Below, piece by piece: positions 32,434 to 44,492 of a stretch of DNA of 64,000 nucleotides. The stretch is from assembly GCA_033807775.1 (NCBI GenBank), contig CM066327.1:74840795-74904794 (forward strand), read 5' to 3'. Made by a program: the position numbers and the translations under genes. Within the stretch, counting starts at the first letter, position 1; each line of letters starts with the position of its first letter. The notes beneath the pieces are model-generated. The model saw nothing but the letters and a program-made list of their open reading frames with translations. It was not told where the DNA came from and did not search any database. Source of the DNA: Saussurea involucrata (taxonomy: Eukaryota; Streptophyta; Magnoliopsida; Asterales; Asteraceae).

Positions 32434-35255
32434 CAGCGAGTGTTTAGAATGCAAACTCCTAAGTAGTTTGGAGTTCCTGCATATGAAAAACCCCCAAAAG
32501 CCCCTGTTCTTCTCGCATTCATCAAATTCTTGGGCTACAATGCAGATTTAACCAAAATCGGAGACTTCAAAAGAGGTCATCTGCCACCAGTGTGGAACTT
32601 CATGTTCTCCACACTCAACCAAACACTGACCTGCAAGACTGGAAGCCAAGACCAAGCCAACACTAAAATCCTGCAGATCATGTATGGCCTCTATTTCAAA
32701 AGGCATTTCGATTATGCCTCCATTATCTATGCAAAACTACTCAACGCAACAAATGTGAAGACGACTACTCTGGCGAAAGGAGGAGTTGTGGGGCAACACA
32801 GAAATCTAAAGCACATCAGATTTCCTAGGCTCATAATCCTCGTGATAAGGGAAGCATTTCAAACCCTTCAATTGGCTCAACAGGGAAATCCAACTCCTGG
32901 ATGGGTGATGTCAAAGTTCAAACCTACAATCTCACGTACGTACCCGAATACCAGGAGAATTCATCAAACCATGCTTTCTCTTATTCACCCCAACATATTT
33001 CTATCCAAAACTATAGACATGTTGCCCAACCTCAAGAACCTAAGGTGGGATCCCCAGCATACATAGGTCCTGAGCCTTCTTTAGAGTCCACTAGTTTGGT
33101 ATAAGAAGAGGAAGAGGTAAGACCAGAGGTACGAGTACCCACAGAGGGATCTGCCTCTGAAAATGCTATGGAGGAGGGAGTAAATGACAGAGCATCCCCT
33201 CTGGAGGCTATCGCAGAGGAAGTAGGGGAAACTGCAGAGGATGGAACAGATAGTTCGTCCTCCTCTGGCAGTAGTGAGGAAGAGGAATCTGAGAGTGAGA
33301 GCTCAGAGTCTTCTGAAAACCTAGGAGCGGAGGGAAATGTGAGTATAGAAAAAGATGTGCGAGTGAACACACATGTGCGTTTCCCTAGCCCAACTCCCAG
33401 TGCAAACACTCCATCTACCATGGTGATCTAGACCATATGGATATTTAACAAGAGGTGCACACCTCGAACCCCAACCAATCTAATCCACCAGAGGCAACTC
33501 TTCATGCCTCTGGTATGCACGAAACCAGTGAACCTCTTTTTGGTAATGATATCCCATCACCCCAGGATATCGATAGGACCGAAACATACGATTTGTGGCT
33601 CATCTTTCTAAGGAGGAACAACTTAGGTCCTTGGGTAATTTTCGTTTTACCCGTAGAGATTGCCTAACTCAGAGGCAATATGAAAGCCTAGTCGCACAAG
33701 AATTCGATTGCCTAGATCGCAATGTGAACTCCCACGTTTACTTCAATCTCTCAGATTCTGAGGATGAGAGAGTTGAAGAAACGAGAGCACCCAGAGATGA
33801 TTCCCCTCAAAAGGAACATCAAGGACAGGGTGGAAGTCCTCTCAGAGTCAACATCAATACAACTCTAGATGGAGGCGCCTATGTGCTCCAGGCAGAATTG
33901 AATCCATGTGTTAGAGACAATGTCACCCCCACCACTGATAATATCACAAGAGCAGAGCTCAAAAGCTTCTGTGATAGTATTAGTAACTCCTTGAATGAGT
34001 ATAAACTTATCAATGCTGCCAAAGAGGAGCTGATCCGGATGGAGAATGCTTCTCTGAAAGAAGAGCTGAAAGAGATACTAACAAAGCTGGCAACAACAAC
34101 CCAGAAATTCACTGATTGGGAAAGGACCAGAGCCACAGAGGAAGAGAATTTGAACAAAGAGATCTCTGATTTGAAGACAACATTGGCAGAGAATCACAAG
34201 GACTCGATCAATAGAACTCTACCAGTGCCCTCTATCATTCTATCAGAGAACAACATTAGAACTCTGACAGATATGATCAATAACTCTGTCAAGACTGCCA
34301 TTAAAGAAGCCACTGTACCAGAAGCCGACGTACCCTTTCCTGACAGATAACCAATCGACAGAGCCTATATGGGAACTTTTAGAAAGATGCTGTTGAGCAA
34401 AATGATGTCTGTTTCTTCAAAGTTTGTCATGAAGGCACAAGAAACAGAGAAACATGTCCAAACTACTCTGGACTCTCACCTGCACTAGAAGAGGTATTCT
34501 CATATCTCTATGCTGACAGAGATATCATTCCAATAACCGCTGTACCCATAAACCCATACCTGAACCCCATCAGAGCTAATAGGTTAACAGATGAAAGGCA
34601 AAGGTTTATCAGAACCAAATCACATCTCAACAAGGCCATAAATTTATCTTTTGTTTTCAACAGAATTCTGAAGATAGAGCAGAGGAAGTTTCCTTATGAT
34701 AGAATTCTATATCTTCTCTACACAGTGGAGACAGAAGACAAGAAGATAGAAACTTTCAACGACAACGATCTTGTGCTTCTGAACCCCTATGACCTGCTAA
34801 CTCTACATGCCTACTGCGTCAACTACAGCGACAAATACAAAGGCGCAAGAATTGCCTTAGTTGAAGTTCAGTATGCTATGCAAGAGCACATCAACCTCAT
34901 AACGCAAGTCGATCTTCAACTAGGCATAGAGTTTGAGCTTGAGAAACTGGCGATTGGTCCTCCAAATGAGAGCCTTGAGGGACTTGCACATCACAAAACT
35001 GGAACTCTTGTTGGCAATCCTGCAATATTCATATGCCGACAGAAGGGCATCAAGAAAGCCATAAGAGCAGAAGAATCCCATAAGTACTCAAGTGAATCGC
35101 TGCAGTATCTCAGAAATATTATTCTAACTCTTCCAAGGGAGAAATGTCCAGAAGACATAATGAAGAGTTACATTAATCAGATAGACCTCATATTAGAATT
35201 CAGGGACTTAATCAGAAGATTTGATAGAATTCTTAGAGGAAACTATTATGATTAG
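32434..35255 (+). pseudogene. Element A third ORF, C-terminal part
   Basis: Continues the frame of 15108-15437 after element B. A TAG lies at 32464-32466. The shared N-terminal block (FLGYNADLTKIGDFKRGHLPPVWNF...DQANTKILQIM...HFDYASII) follows. A frameshift lies near 32880-32900, and an acidic Ser/Glu-rich segment (33168-33340) carries the words cagagg/cctctg. More breaks occur at about 33100, 33430 and 33640. A coiled coil is at 33960-34200. The C-terminal open piece is 34725-35255, and its preceding sequence (about 34440-34724) is readable in the same frame after another shift. The protein ends FDRILRGNYYD. No membrane helix; function unknown. Confidence 0.75.
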
Positions 35256-35380
35256 TATACTAGTTCTTTTGCATTGTATTGTAATCATCTTGAAAGAATA
35301 GTATCAGTTTCACAGAGGATGACTTTCTCCTCTTTGTATTTTGTTTATCTCTATAAATAGCTGAATTTGTATTTTCAATA

Positions 35381-35392
35381 CTTAGGGGGAGA
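35381..35392 (+). other. Element A polypurine tract
   Basis: Cttagggggaga directly before the 3' LTR start at 35394. Confidence 0.88.
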
Positions 35393-35393
35393 T

Positions 35394-36011
35394 TGTTAGT
35401 CCCAATTATGTCAAATGTAAAAGTATTGAAAATATCACAAGTCAGAAGACCACCAGAGATCAAGCAGAAGACTTAGAAGAAATACCAACAGAAGATCATC
35501 AGAGTTCGACAGAGCTCTGGCAGAAGTCTTCTTCTGTTCCACCAGAAGAACTGTTCACACTAGAAGACCTTCAGAGCTCTGGCACAAGAGCTCTGGTGAA
35601 TGAAGACCTCTGTGAAGCTTAAGTCTAATAGAAATCTCTAAGTGTCAGACACGTGTCCGTACTTTCCACATCAGCCCTAAAAGGACGGAGACACACTTTC
35701 CACGTGTCATTCCAGGGTTTGATAGTACACTGTCTTTCACTTTATTAGGCTATAAATAGAAGGGTAGTGGAGCGCATAATTGTAAGCTTTTGGTGAGAAT
35801 TATTACTAGAATTGTGAGAGCATATCATTGCACATTCTATTCCACTACCTATGTACGAATTGTCACCTAAGAGATTTCAGAATACACACACAAGTGTTCT
35901 TGGTGTTATTCATATTATCAATATACGAGCAACTTATTTAACTATCTTGTTTTCATTTACTGTTCTATATTGTTATTGTTATTCTCTCATTGCTTTATAT
36001 ATATATATATA
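35394..36011 (+). repeat. Element A 3' LTR, left part
   Basis: Matches 2170 to about 2785 of the 5' LTR with scattered substitutions, including a TATA at 35751-35758. It breaks off in a (TA)n run near 35995-36014, where the Helitron-like element is inserted. The remaining 103 bp are at 39837-39939. Confidence 0.93.
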
Positions 36012-37771
36012 TATACTACATATATAAGCATATACACCTAATGTCTTAAAGACAACATTTCAAGCACATGGTACCACCATTTTATGCAGGAAATTCAAAA
36101 AACTCTTAATTACAACATGTATAGCACAATGTACAAGTGATCAAACTTTTCTCCATCTCTTTTCCCCAATCCATTTTGAATTTGAACCAGTTTGAGTTTT
36201 AAATTTATGTACCCAAACCCATCCTATGACCGATTCATTTCCCCCCAAACCTGTGAAGATGCTCGTGTCTCCAAGATGACCGATTCTGGGAATCGATTTC
36301 TATTTGTACAAAGTTAACATCGATTTGGTTTCTCAGGTACGATTTCCGATTTGGGTTAGAACATCTCCATCGATTTCACCATCACCATTGATTTCCGATT
36401 TGGGTTTCTCAGGTCAATTTTTGTTTGCATGTTAAAACAACTTTGGGTTTCTCATGTACGATTTCCGATTTCGCTTAGAACATCTTCGTTGATTTCACCA
36501 TCACCATCGATTTCCGATTTGAGTTTCACAGTCCAATATTCAGGTACGGGTTGCATTCTCTTAGATAACCCTAGAATTTCCCCCGTTGATCTGAAAATAT
36601 GAAATTTTGGTTTGAATCCAGGTAAACTTTTAAATCTGTTTATGAGTTATTGCACCGAACATGTGTCTCGAGTTCTCCAATGGATTTCTCATCTCCATGT
36701 TTGCTCCATTCTCCAACTCTACACGTCAACGTACTCTCTAACAGATTTTCTAAATTCTCACCGACTCGTCGTAACCAAGTTTGATCTTATTACTTCCATC
36801 TTTACTCGATTTTCTCATTGCTATGTCTTCTCCGATGAAACCTCAAGGTACGCTCCAATTAGGGCTTATAATAGATTTTTCAATTTGGTCTTTTGAAAGT
36901 GTTTGACAATATATTTCAACTGGGATTCAAACAATATTCTTCTTCTTTTGTGTTTGACGATAAATTCTAAATTGTTTGTCAATATATCTGAGTGAAGAAC
37001 AGATTTTTTTCAGTGTTTTTCTTTTTATGTTTTCCCCTGCTCATATATCTTGATGTTTTTATGTTTCTTAATGGTGTTTTATGCAACGATATGTTTTTAT
37101 GTTTCTCCAGTGATCCAATAACTGTACAAATAGATTTCTAATGCTATCAATCTGCCTCTTGTGGTTTGTGATCAGGTTCAAAAGTTGACACTGTAAGTAT
37201 TATTATTATTATTCAGAGTAGTTATTGGAGGATACCTCAATTTGTTCTTTGTCGAATTACCTAATATGAGGATGAACACAATTAAAAGAAGCGGTAAAGG
37301 CTCAAACTATACAATTAAAAGGAGATCTGGTTGTTCTTGGTTTCAAAATTGATTTTGGTTTCACTTTTTCTCAGGTACGATTCTGGCTGGAAATGGAAGG
37401 GGAGGGGAAATTTATGTTTGAGCACTTTAGGGTAATTTCTAGGTTCTGCGTATTCCTGGTGACATTGTGAAGGTATTTCTTTGTTTTTCATTGTTTTCTA
37501 TTTTTTTCCTTACAATTTTTATTTTTAACATTTTTGCTTAAATCCATGGAGATGGTAGCTCCTAATGGTCAGTTATATCCTCTTCGTCGTTTATGCGTGA
37601 TCGATGAACCTATAGAAGGATAAGGTATGTGTTCGATGAATCTTATCGATGGATATCGAATCTAACATACGTACAAATGTAACAAGCATATATGTGATCC
37701 AGCTGAAAAGAATTGATGGTAATTCCGTAATTTTTCTGTGTGATCCAGCTGAAAAGAATTAACGTGATGCA

Positions 37772-37831
37772 GGTTGCAATGGTGGGATGATGAACAATGT
37801 ATTCGAGTATATATGCAAGGCCGCTGGAAAT
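37772..37831 (+). pseudogene. Possible captured papain-type cysteine protease exon fragment
   Basis: The plus strand reads GCNGGMMNNVFEYICKAAG in one frame, preceded by a gtgatgcag that could be a splice acceptor. GCNGG followed by a short hydrophobic helix is a well-known block in plant papain-family (C1A) cysteine proteases. Only about 20-30 codons are recognisable before a stop at 37862, and neither the catalytic Cys, His nor Asn block was found nearby. Helitrons are known to capture such fragments. Not a functional gene. Confidence 0.5.
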
Positions 37832-39620
37832 CATTGCTTCTTAATTACTCTCGATTCCAATTGAAGACAAACAGAAAGCAAGTCAAGGAACTTCGATTAA
37901 CAGGTTTGTTCTCAATTTTCATATATTTTGTTTGATTTTCATTTATTTGGATTTTCATTTGTAGTCTACTAAAAGGTTTGTAGCCGAAAGCAAATGTTTC
38001 ATGCCGGTCATTATATGAAGGCTGGGAAGATATAAGTACCAATCCACAACTGCCATTCACAAGTGTTCAAAGTTTCTCACTGATTTTCGTTTATAATCCA
38101 GTTTAGTTTGATTTCTCACTAATTTTCGTCTTCATCGCACACCCAACAATCACAATTTGGTCGCCGAAAACGAAACCAAAAGAGCAAAATTGACAAATCA
38201 TGTTGTTTCATGCTAACCTTTTGAAGATTTGTGTTATAGATGGGTCGAGGACTGATTTTTACTGCAATATTTGTTATACTTTTCATCTACAGGTAAGATC
38301 TCATCTCCAGGTAATATATTATAGTCTCTTAACCTTTTGAAGATTTTTGTTGGGGTTGAATACCGATTTGAGAGAACACTACACATATCAACTTCTTGTA
38401 GATGAATCTTCTTTTGAGTAGTATGATCTCTCATTTTTTATTTTTTGTTGATTTTAACTGCATCTTACAAAGTTGTGATATATTCTGCAGCTTTAATATG
38501 TTTTGACAGTGCTCCATTTGTGTTTTCTGGTTTTTGTTCCATTTGAATCTATTTTTGATAAGTGATGATTTTTGATATTTTATCGAATTGTTTTCTCTCT
38601 GATTATATGTTATTTGTTACAATTCAAATTTCTTTTGTTGATATAGTTGGAGAACAAGGAAGATGTTTCATAGGTGAGGATAATGACTTTGGCAATGTAG
38701 AATGGTATAATTCTGCATTTTATTTTAATGTTATGATCGTTGTTATTCTGTAATTATAAAGGCAGACCCACGGATGCAACTGTAAAGCAACTTTGTGATA
38801 GGTGCTCGCTTCGTGTTTATCTGCTTCCAGAGTTTCAGTTTGTCCAAGTGTTTGTTGCAGGAATCTATGTATGGATCTCCCATTTTCTTGTGATCAATAT
38901 TTCTTTCCTAATAGTCATTATTGAGATTTTGTAGTAATACTTCACTCCTCGTACATATTTAATTGTTTGACTGCTAATTAGACATCATCAGTGGGAGGGA
39001 AGCTATACATTTTGTTGAGATTCGTGTGCTAAATAGAGATGCAAGTCATGTCATGATTCTTGTGAGATTGTTGAATATTTTTGGAGCATATGCAATGTAA
39101 CTTCTATAGCAGAGTGAGTGGTTACCACCCAATGCCTATAATTTGGCTTTGATGAGAGGGCAAGAACCATTTTTAGATACAGTGAGTTGAATGTGTCTTG
39201 AAGTTGTCTGAATTGAATGTGTCTCCTGCTTTGTTCTCTCTCAAAAAAAATCCCACTTCAATTTTCACCTTGCAAAACCTACTCTAGATTTTAGAAATAT
39301 AACATTTATATGAAACTTTAAGTTTGTATTACCAATGCAAATTACACAAAAATGTGTTAATTATAATGTGACATCAATACAAATATTTCTTTACCTAAGT
39401 AAGTTATTTCAACCACCGCCACTTGTAATACATATTTTGTTCACACATCTTTAGGTTCTTTTATTTTAATTTTAATGAGAATTTTTGTTAATGCTTCATT
39501 CTCAAGTTTATAATAAGATATAAATCTCACTACATGCTCGAACACATGATAATACACGACTAACATTTGGATAATAAATAAATTTCAACCGATAACGAAT
39601 CTAAAGTTGACCTTAATTGT

Positions 39621-39651
39621 ATCCCATTGCATCGCATGGATACATGGCTAG
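39621..39651 (+). repeat. Second Helitron-type 3' terminus
   Basis: Atcccattgcatcgcatggat forms a hairpin (atcc/ggat arms plus cat/atg) followed 7 bp later by CTAG (39648-39651). The layout equals the true terminus at 39806-39836 but the sequence is diverged. Confidence 0.5.
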
Positions 39652-39836
39652 AATAAAAGCGTATTGGACTTACTTTTTTTTAGATTTTATTATTGTTGTG
39701 CGGATGATCAACAAAAGGCCACCGTGCCTTTTTATGAGAACGTTGCCCATATTAAAATTTTCTCTAACAAAATCACCAAAACTTTAAACTTGTTTACATT
39801 TTCGACTCCCGTTGCATTGCGCGGGTACACAACTAG

Positions 39837-39939
39837 TATATATATACACGATCACTCATACTAGAACAACTTTATATAATGCTTCGGCTACCTTTGATCT
39901 TGCTGTTTATATGAGACAAAGTGAATCTGGGAACCTACA
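39837..39939 (+). repeat. Element A 3' LTR, right part
   Basis: Matches the last ~100 bp of the 5' LTR (acacgatcactcatactagaac...gaacctaca). It is followed by the target duplication gtatg. Confidence 0.93.
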
Positions 39940-39944
39940 GTATG

Positions 39945-42851
39945 TCCGACTTGTGAAATGGGGAAAATGAAACATGTTTCTCACAAGTCTAAAACTCTAT
40001 CCAATTGCAACAACGTTCTAGAGCTTATTCATATGGATCTTTGTGGCCCAATAAGGACTCAATCAATGGGTGGAAAGAAATACATCTTGGTTATGATTGA
40101 TGAGTACTCGCGTTATACATGGTTGGAATTTCTTTGTCTCAAATCTGAAGCACCAGAGATGATAATCAAATTCATAAAGAAGATTCAGATTCTTATACAA
40201 CGTTCAGTTCAAAAGATAAGGAGCGATAATGGAACAAAATTCAAGAATGCCACTTTACAGTCATTTCTTGATTCGGCTGGAATTTCGCATAATTTTTCTG
40301 CACCAATGACTCCTTAACTAAATGGAGTGGTTGAGACAAAGAACAGAACACTTGTAGAAGCAGCTCGGACTATGCTTGCTTATTCGGGACTTCCACCAAG
40401 CATGTGGGCTGAAGCAGTTTCAACAGCTTGCTTCATACAAAACAGACCATTATAAACAAACGTTTAAATAAAACTGCATATGAGATTATCAATAATCGCA
40501 AAGCTAACATAATTTTTTTCGTGTATTTGGTTGCAGATGTTTTGTGCTCAAAGACAGACAAAATCTTACAAAGTTTCAAGTCAAAGCTGATGAAGGAATT
40601 TTTATTGGTTATTCCTTGACATCCAAAGCATACATGATCTACAACAAACGAACGAAGTCGGTCATTGAAAGTATTTAATGTGACATTTGACGAAAATGTT
40701 ACTTTGACATCTGGACAACACGGTTCAAGACTCGGACTAAAACCTGAAGCTTCTACTCAACAAGGAGTAGAACCTATATAAAAACAGTCATCTAATTCTG
40801 TTTTAAATAGTAATAATAATACTGATTTAGATTTGCTATTTTTGATGCATTTATGGATATCTCTGCAGATATGGAACCACCTTTTGTATCCATAAATGCA
40901 AACATACCACCGACGAGTGTTGATATCGATGGTCCTTCTGAAGAAAATGGTGTTAATACATCAAGTGCTACAGACGTACATCCGACTGAGACTACACCTG
41001 TTATAGTTTCTGAACCATCTTCTTCAAATGAAGACCCGGTTTCTGAAAACATAACAACGGATGTCTCTACGCCTGAATCAATAGCACCTGAGGTTGAACA
41101 ACCAACACCGACTCAAATCCCTGCAGCTGAATCGACAGAAGATATACTTGCGGTCATAGATAAAAATGATGCTTCCAACACTCGTGCTGATATTCAAACT
41201 CTCCCGAGCACACTCAAATGGACAAAGGCACGTCCTCCTGTTAACATCATTGGTGACATCAAGGACGGTGTAAAGACAAGATCTGCGACAACAAACGAGT
41301 GTTTGTATGTCAATTTCCTGAGCTCACTAGAACCCAAGAAGGCATCAGAAGCATTACAAGATCCAGACTGGATTAATGCGATGCAAGAAGAGTTGAATGA
41401 ATTTAAACGTAACGAGGTATGTCGTTTGGTGAAGCGTCCTAAGGACAAAACTATCAGCGGTACGAAATGGGTCTCTAGGAACAAGAGGGATGAAGCGGTG
41501 ATAATTGTTAGAAACAAAGCCAGACTGGTTGCAAAAGGTTACAATCAGCAAGAAGGCATCAATTATGACGAAACCTACGCACCGGTGGCACGTATTGAAG
41601 TTATTCGAATTTTTCTCGCATATGTCGCTCACAAAAACATGAAGGTCTTTCAGATGGATGTAAAGTCAACATTCCTGAATGAGATTCTTCATGAAGAAGT
41701 GTATGTGAGTCAGCCCGAAGGCTTTGTAGATCCGAAGTTCCTAAACCATGTCTATGTCTTGGACAAAGCCCTTTACGGTCTTAAACAAGCTCCACAGGCA
41801 TGGTATGAAACTCTAACAATTTACTTGCTTGAATTCGGCTACACCAAAGGTACTATAGACACAACTCTTTTTCTTAAAAAGAAAGGTGATGATTTAATAC
41901 TTGTACAGATTTATGTTAATGACATTATCTTTGGTTCTACAAACCCTGAAATGTGTGTTGATTTTGAAAACATTATGAAAACACGTTTTCAAATGAGCAT
42001 GATGGGGGAATTAAATTTTTTTCTTGGTCTACAAGTAACACAATCAAAAGAGGGAATTTTTATAAATCAATCTAAATACATAAATGACATGCTCAAAAAG
42101 TTTGATTTAAAATTTCCTCTGTCATGAAAACACCAATGGCTACTGGTCGGCTTTTGGACGTTGATTTATCTGGTAAATCAGTTGATCAAAAAATATACCG
42201 TAGCATGATTGGTTGTTTATTATAACTCATGGCAAGTAGACCAGATTTAATGTTCGCAACATCATTCTGTGCTCGTTTTCAAGCAAATCCTAAAGAATCA
42301 CACCTAATTGCTGTTAAGCGGATCCTTCGATATCTCAAAGGCACAAGAAATTTCGGCCTTTGGTATCCAAAGGATTCGGGGTTTGAGCTAATAGCCTTTA
42401 CAGATGCAGATCATGCCGGAAACACGATAGACAGGAAAAGCACATCTGGTGCATGCCAATTTCTAGGGGATAAGCTTGTGAGCTGGTCTTCCAAGAAGAA
42501 GAATTGTGTGTCAACATCTACTGCGGAAGCGGAATACGTTGCCACGGCAAGCTGTTGCTCTCAAGTGCTTTGGATGAAGACCTAGCTGAAAGACTATGGC
42601 TACGTCATCAACAAGATCCCAATCTATTGCGATTCCAAAAGTGCAATAGCTATCACGGCAAATCCAGTTCAACATTAAAAAACTAAGCACATTGATGTCA
42701 GGTACCATTTCATTAAAGATCATGTGGAGAGAGGAACCATTGAAATGCATTTTGGGCCTACTGAACTAGAACTTGCTGACTTATTCACAAAACCTTTAGA
42801 TGAAAAACAGTTTAATTTCTTAATCAGCAAACTAGGGATGTTAAACACTTA
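39945..42851 (+). pseudogene. Element Z pol, part 2: integrase, RT, RNase H
   Basis: Resumes at the pre-integrase Cys pair and the integrase core: HMDLCGPIRTQS, IDEYSRYTWLEF, RSDNGTKF, then a stop (TAA at 40315-40317) just before LNGVVETKNRTLVEAARTM. Frame breaks follow at about 40450-40530 and 40680. From about 40853 a 424-codon stretch carries the linker and the RT domain. The RT active site reads YVNDIIFGS, not YVDD: codon 41918-41920 is aat. A frameshift near 42110, a stop at 42222 and a stop at 42583 follow. RNase H is recognisable (AFTDADHAGN, STAEAEYVA, CDSKSAI, FTKPLD) and ends SKLGMLNT at about 42851. Catalytically dead. Confidence 0.9.
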
Positions 42852-43592
42852 GGCATTTCTCTGATTTCTTTAACACATTTTGGGGGAGCGTGTGTATTTG
42901 TTTATTTAATTATATTCTATTTTTTAGGGGGAGCAAGGATATCTAACAGAGATACACTAACCATTTTGGACTCATGTTCAATGAGTACCAAGTTTTTCAT
43001 CTGTACTTGCAGATTTATCTGAAGTTGAGACAAATGTATATGCATCTGTTTAGGGGGAGCAAGATGGCATAAGTCTGTAAGTATGGTATATCTAGTATAT
43101 TTCTTTAAATAAAAATTGAGAGGGAAGGAACATGTTTTCAAAAGGAAAAGAGCTTAAAATGTTTTAATCTGATGATAGGTTGTTGAAAGTTTGATTTTTT
43201 TTTTTCAAAAGGAAACACACTTACTTTTCGCATTCTTAAGGATATGAGAAGTGGACTTTTCGCATCCTCAAGGATACGAGAAGTGAACAACTCGCATCCT
43301 CAAAGATACGAGAAATGTATAACTCACATCCTTAAGGATACGAGAAGTGCACAGCTCGCATCCTCAAGGATACGAGAAGTACACTACTCGCATCCTCAAG
43401 GATACGAGAAGTACACTACTCACATCCTCAAGGATACGAGAAGTGAACTACTCGCATCCTCAAGGATACGAGTAGTAAGAGTTTGCATCCAGTTCGATAC
43501 GAGAAGTTTTTCTCACTTGGAACAACTCGCATCCTTGTTCATGCGAGTTGTTCAGATGAACAGTGCCATGTCATTTTTTTGACATGTGGGGT
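42852..43592 (+). repeat. Element Z spacer with tandem hairpin repeats
   Basis: After purine tracts (gggggagc at 42893, 42929, 43053), positions about 43215-43560 hold some ten tandem copies of a roughly 30 bp unit built on actcgcatcctcaaggatacgagaagt. Each unit is itself an inverted repeat (ctcgcatcct/aggatacgag). A second, looser group lies at about 44105-44400. The ORF running through these repeats is a by-product. Not CRISPR: the spacing and units are degenerate and the context is a retrotransposon. Confidence 0.85.
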
Positions 43593-43638
43593 CCAATCAT
43601 CTAGTACCACGTGTCTATTTCGTGTGAGGGTATAAATT
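43593..43638 (+). promoter_or_regulatory. Candidate internal promoter of element Z third ORF
   Basis: CCAAT (43593-43597), a G-box CACGTG (43608-43613) and TATA (tataaatt, 43631-43638) in order, 855 bp before the ATG at 44493. A possible leader intron (actcag|gtactcc donor at 43761, tttttcag acceptor ending 44422) would remove the second repeat group. Inferred from sequence only. Confidence 0.55.
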
Positions 43639-44492
43639 CAAATTTTAAACCTTCATTTCCCACTTTTCATTTTTATCCTGGTACGAGTTTCTTCTAAAAG
43701 AGTTACTGTTCATCTTCTTCATCACCTTCAACTTTCAACCCTTCGATTCTCTCAACTCAGGTACTCCTTTTCTCTCATTTTTGTTTCTTTTATTTCGATT
43801 TACAGAGTAGAACATTTCTATCCGTCTAATTTTGTTTCAAGTTGATTTTGAGTTCATTTTTCACTCATAACAGTTTCCATAACTGTTCGTCTTCAATTTT
43901 TTTAACGTATTCTTATTTTTCTCAATTTGGGTTTTTAAATGTAAATGTATTAGTTGATTCTCGATGAGTTTATGATTTCGACTTGGTCTGTGTGGTTCTT
44001 ATGTTCAAAATGTGAATTTTTAATCAATTTCAAGACTGAGTTACTTTTGAATGTTGCGAGAACCACATGCGAAAAGTTTGAATTTTAAACTGAAATTTTC
44101 TTAAGGATAGAACTCGTATCAGTCTTAATTGTCAAGAACTTGCATTGGTCTTCTATGTCAGGAACTCGTATCCTTTGGGATACGATAAGTTCAAAACTCG
44201 CATCCTTGTGTTGCGAGCTGTTCAAAACTCGCATCCTTCTACATGCGAGTTGTCCATTGTTCGTATCCTTATGTTGCGAATTCTTCATAGTTCGCATCCT
44301 TGTTCATGCGAGAAGTCCAGAACTCGCATCAGGCAGTTGCAAATTGTTCGGTCTGTCATGTACGTTGCGAGTTGTTCTGTGCCTATGTAGGTTGCGAGTT
44401 CTATACTTAGACAATTTTTCAGGAAATTTTTTCAAAAATGATTTTTGGCAAAATTAACCGTTTTCGAACTGTTTTTCAAAACAACAGTTCAC

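Larger units (their letters stand above)
36012..39836 (+). mobile_element. Helitron-like non-autonomous element in the element A 3' LTR
   Basis: About 3.8 kb separate the two parts of the LTR, without a target duplication. The right end reads actcccgttgcattgcgcgggtacacaactag|t: a short GC-rich hairpin (39808-39825) 7 bp before CTAG (39833-39836), followed by a host T. That is the classic plant Helitron 3' end. The left end (tatactacatatataagcatat) resembles Helitron 5' ends but lies in a TA repeat, so its exact first base is uncertain. No Rep/helicase is encoded. Inside are repeated gatttccgatttggg words, AT-rich non-coding DNA and one gene-fragment candidate. A second Helitron-type 3' end lies at 39621-39651. 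Confidence 0.75.
2170..39939 (+). mobile_element. Element A: Copia (SIRE-like) retrotransposon carrying three later insertions
   Basis: A complete but interrupted element. The 5' LTR is 2170-2882, the 3' LTR starts at 35394 and ends at 39939, and both have TG...CA ends. The target duplication is gtacg (2165-2169) versus gtatg (39940-39944), differing at one base. It has an initiator-Met tRNA primer site, gag, pol, a promoter-like spacer, a third ORF and a polypurine tract. Element F sits in its integrase, element B in its third ORF, and a Helitron-like element in its 3' LTR. Without those insertions it would be roughly 12.8 kb. The host at insertion was the pol gene of element Z. Confidence 0.93.

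Noticed and set aside
15108..35255. Third ORF of element A as a viral-type envelope gene
   Set aside because: No signal peptide, membrane span or cleavage-site pattern is visible in A or in the equivalents of B, C and Z.
36612..36896. 94-codon ORF in the Helitron as a host gene
   Set aside because: Composition resembles translated non-coding DNA, no recognised domain, and it is flanked by non-coding repeats.
43244..43582. ORF of 112 codons and possible CRISPR-like array
   Set aside because: The ORF simply translates tandem hairpin repeats. Units are degenerate, have no unique spacers of fixed length and lie in a plant retrotransposon.
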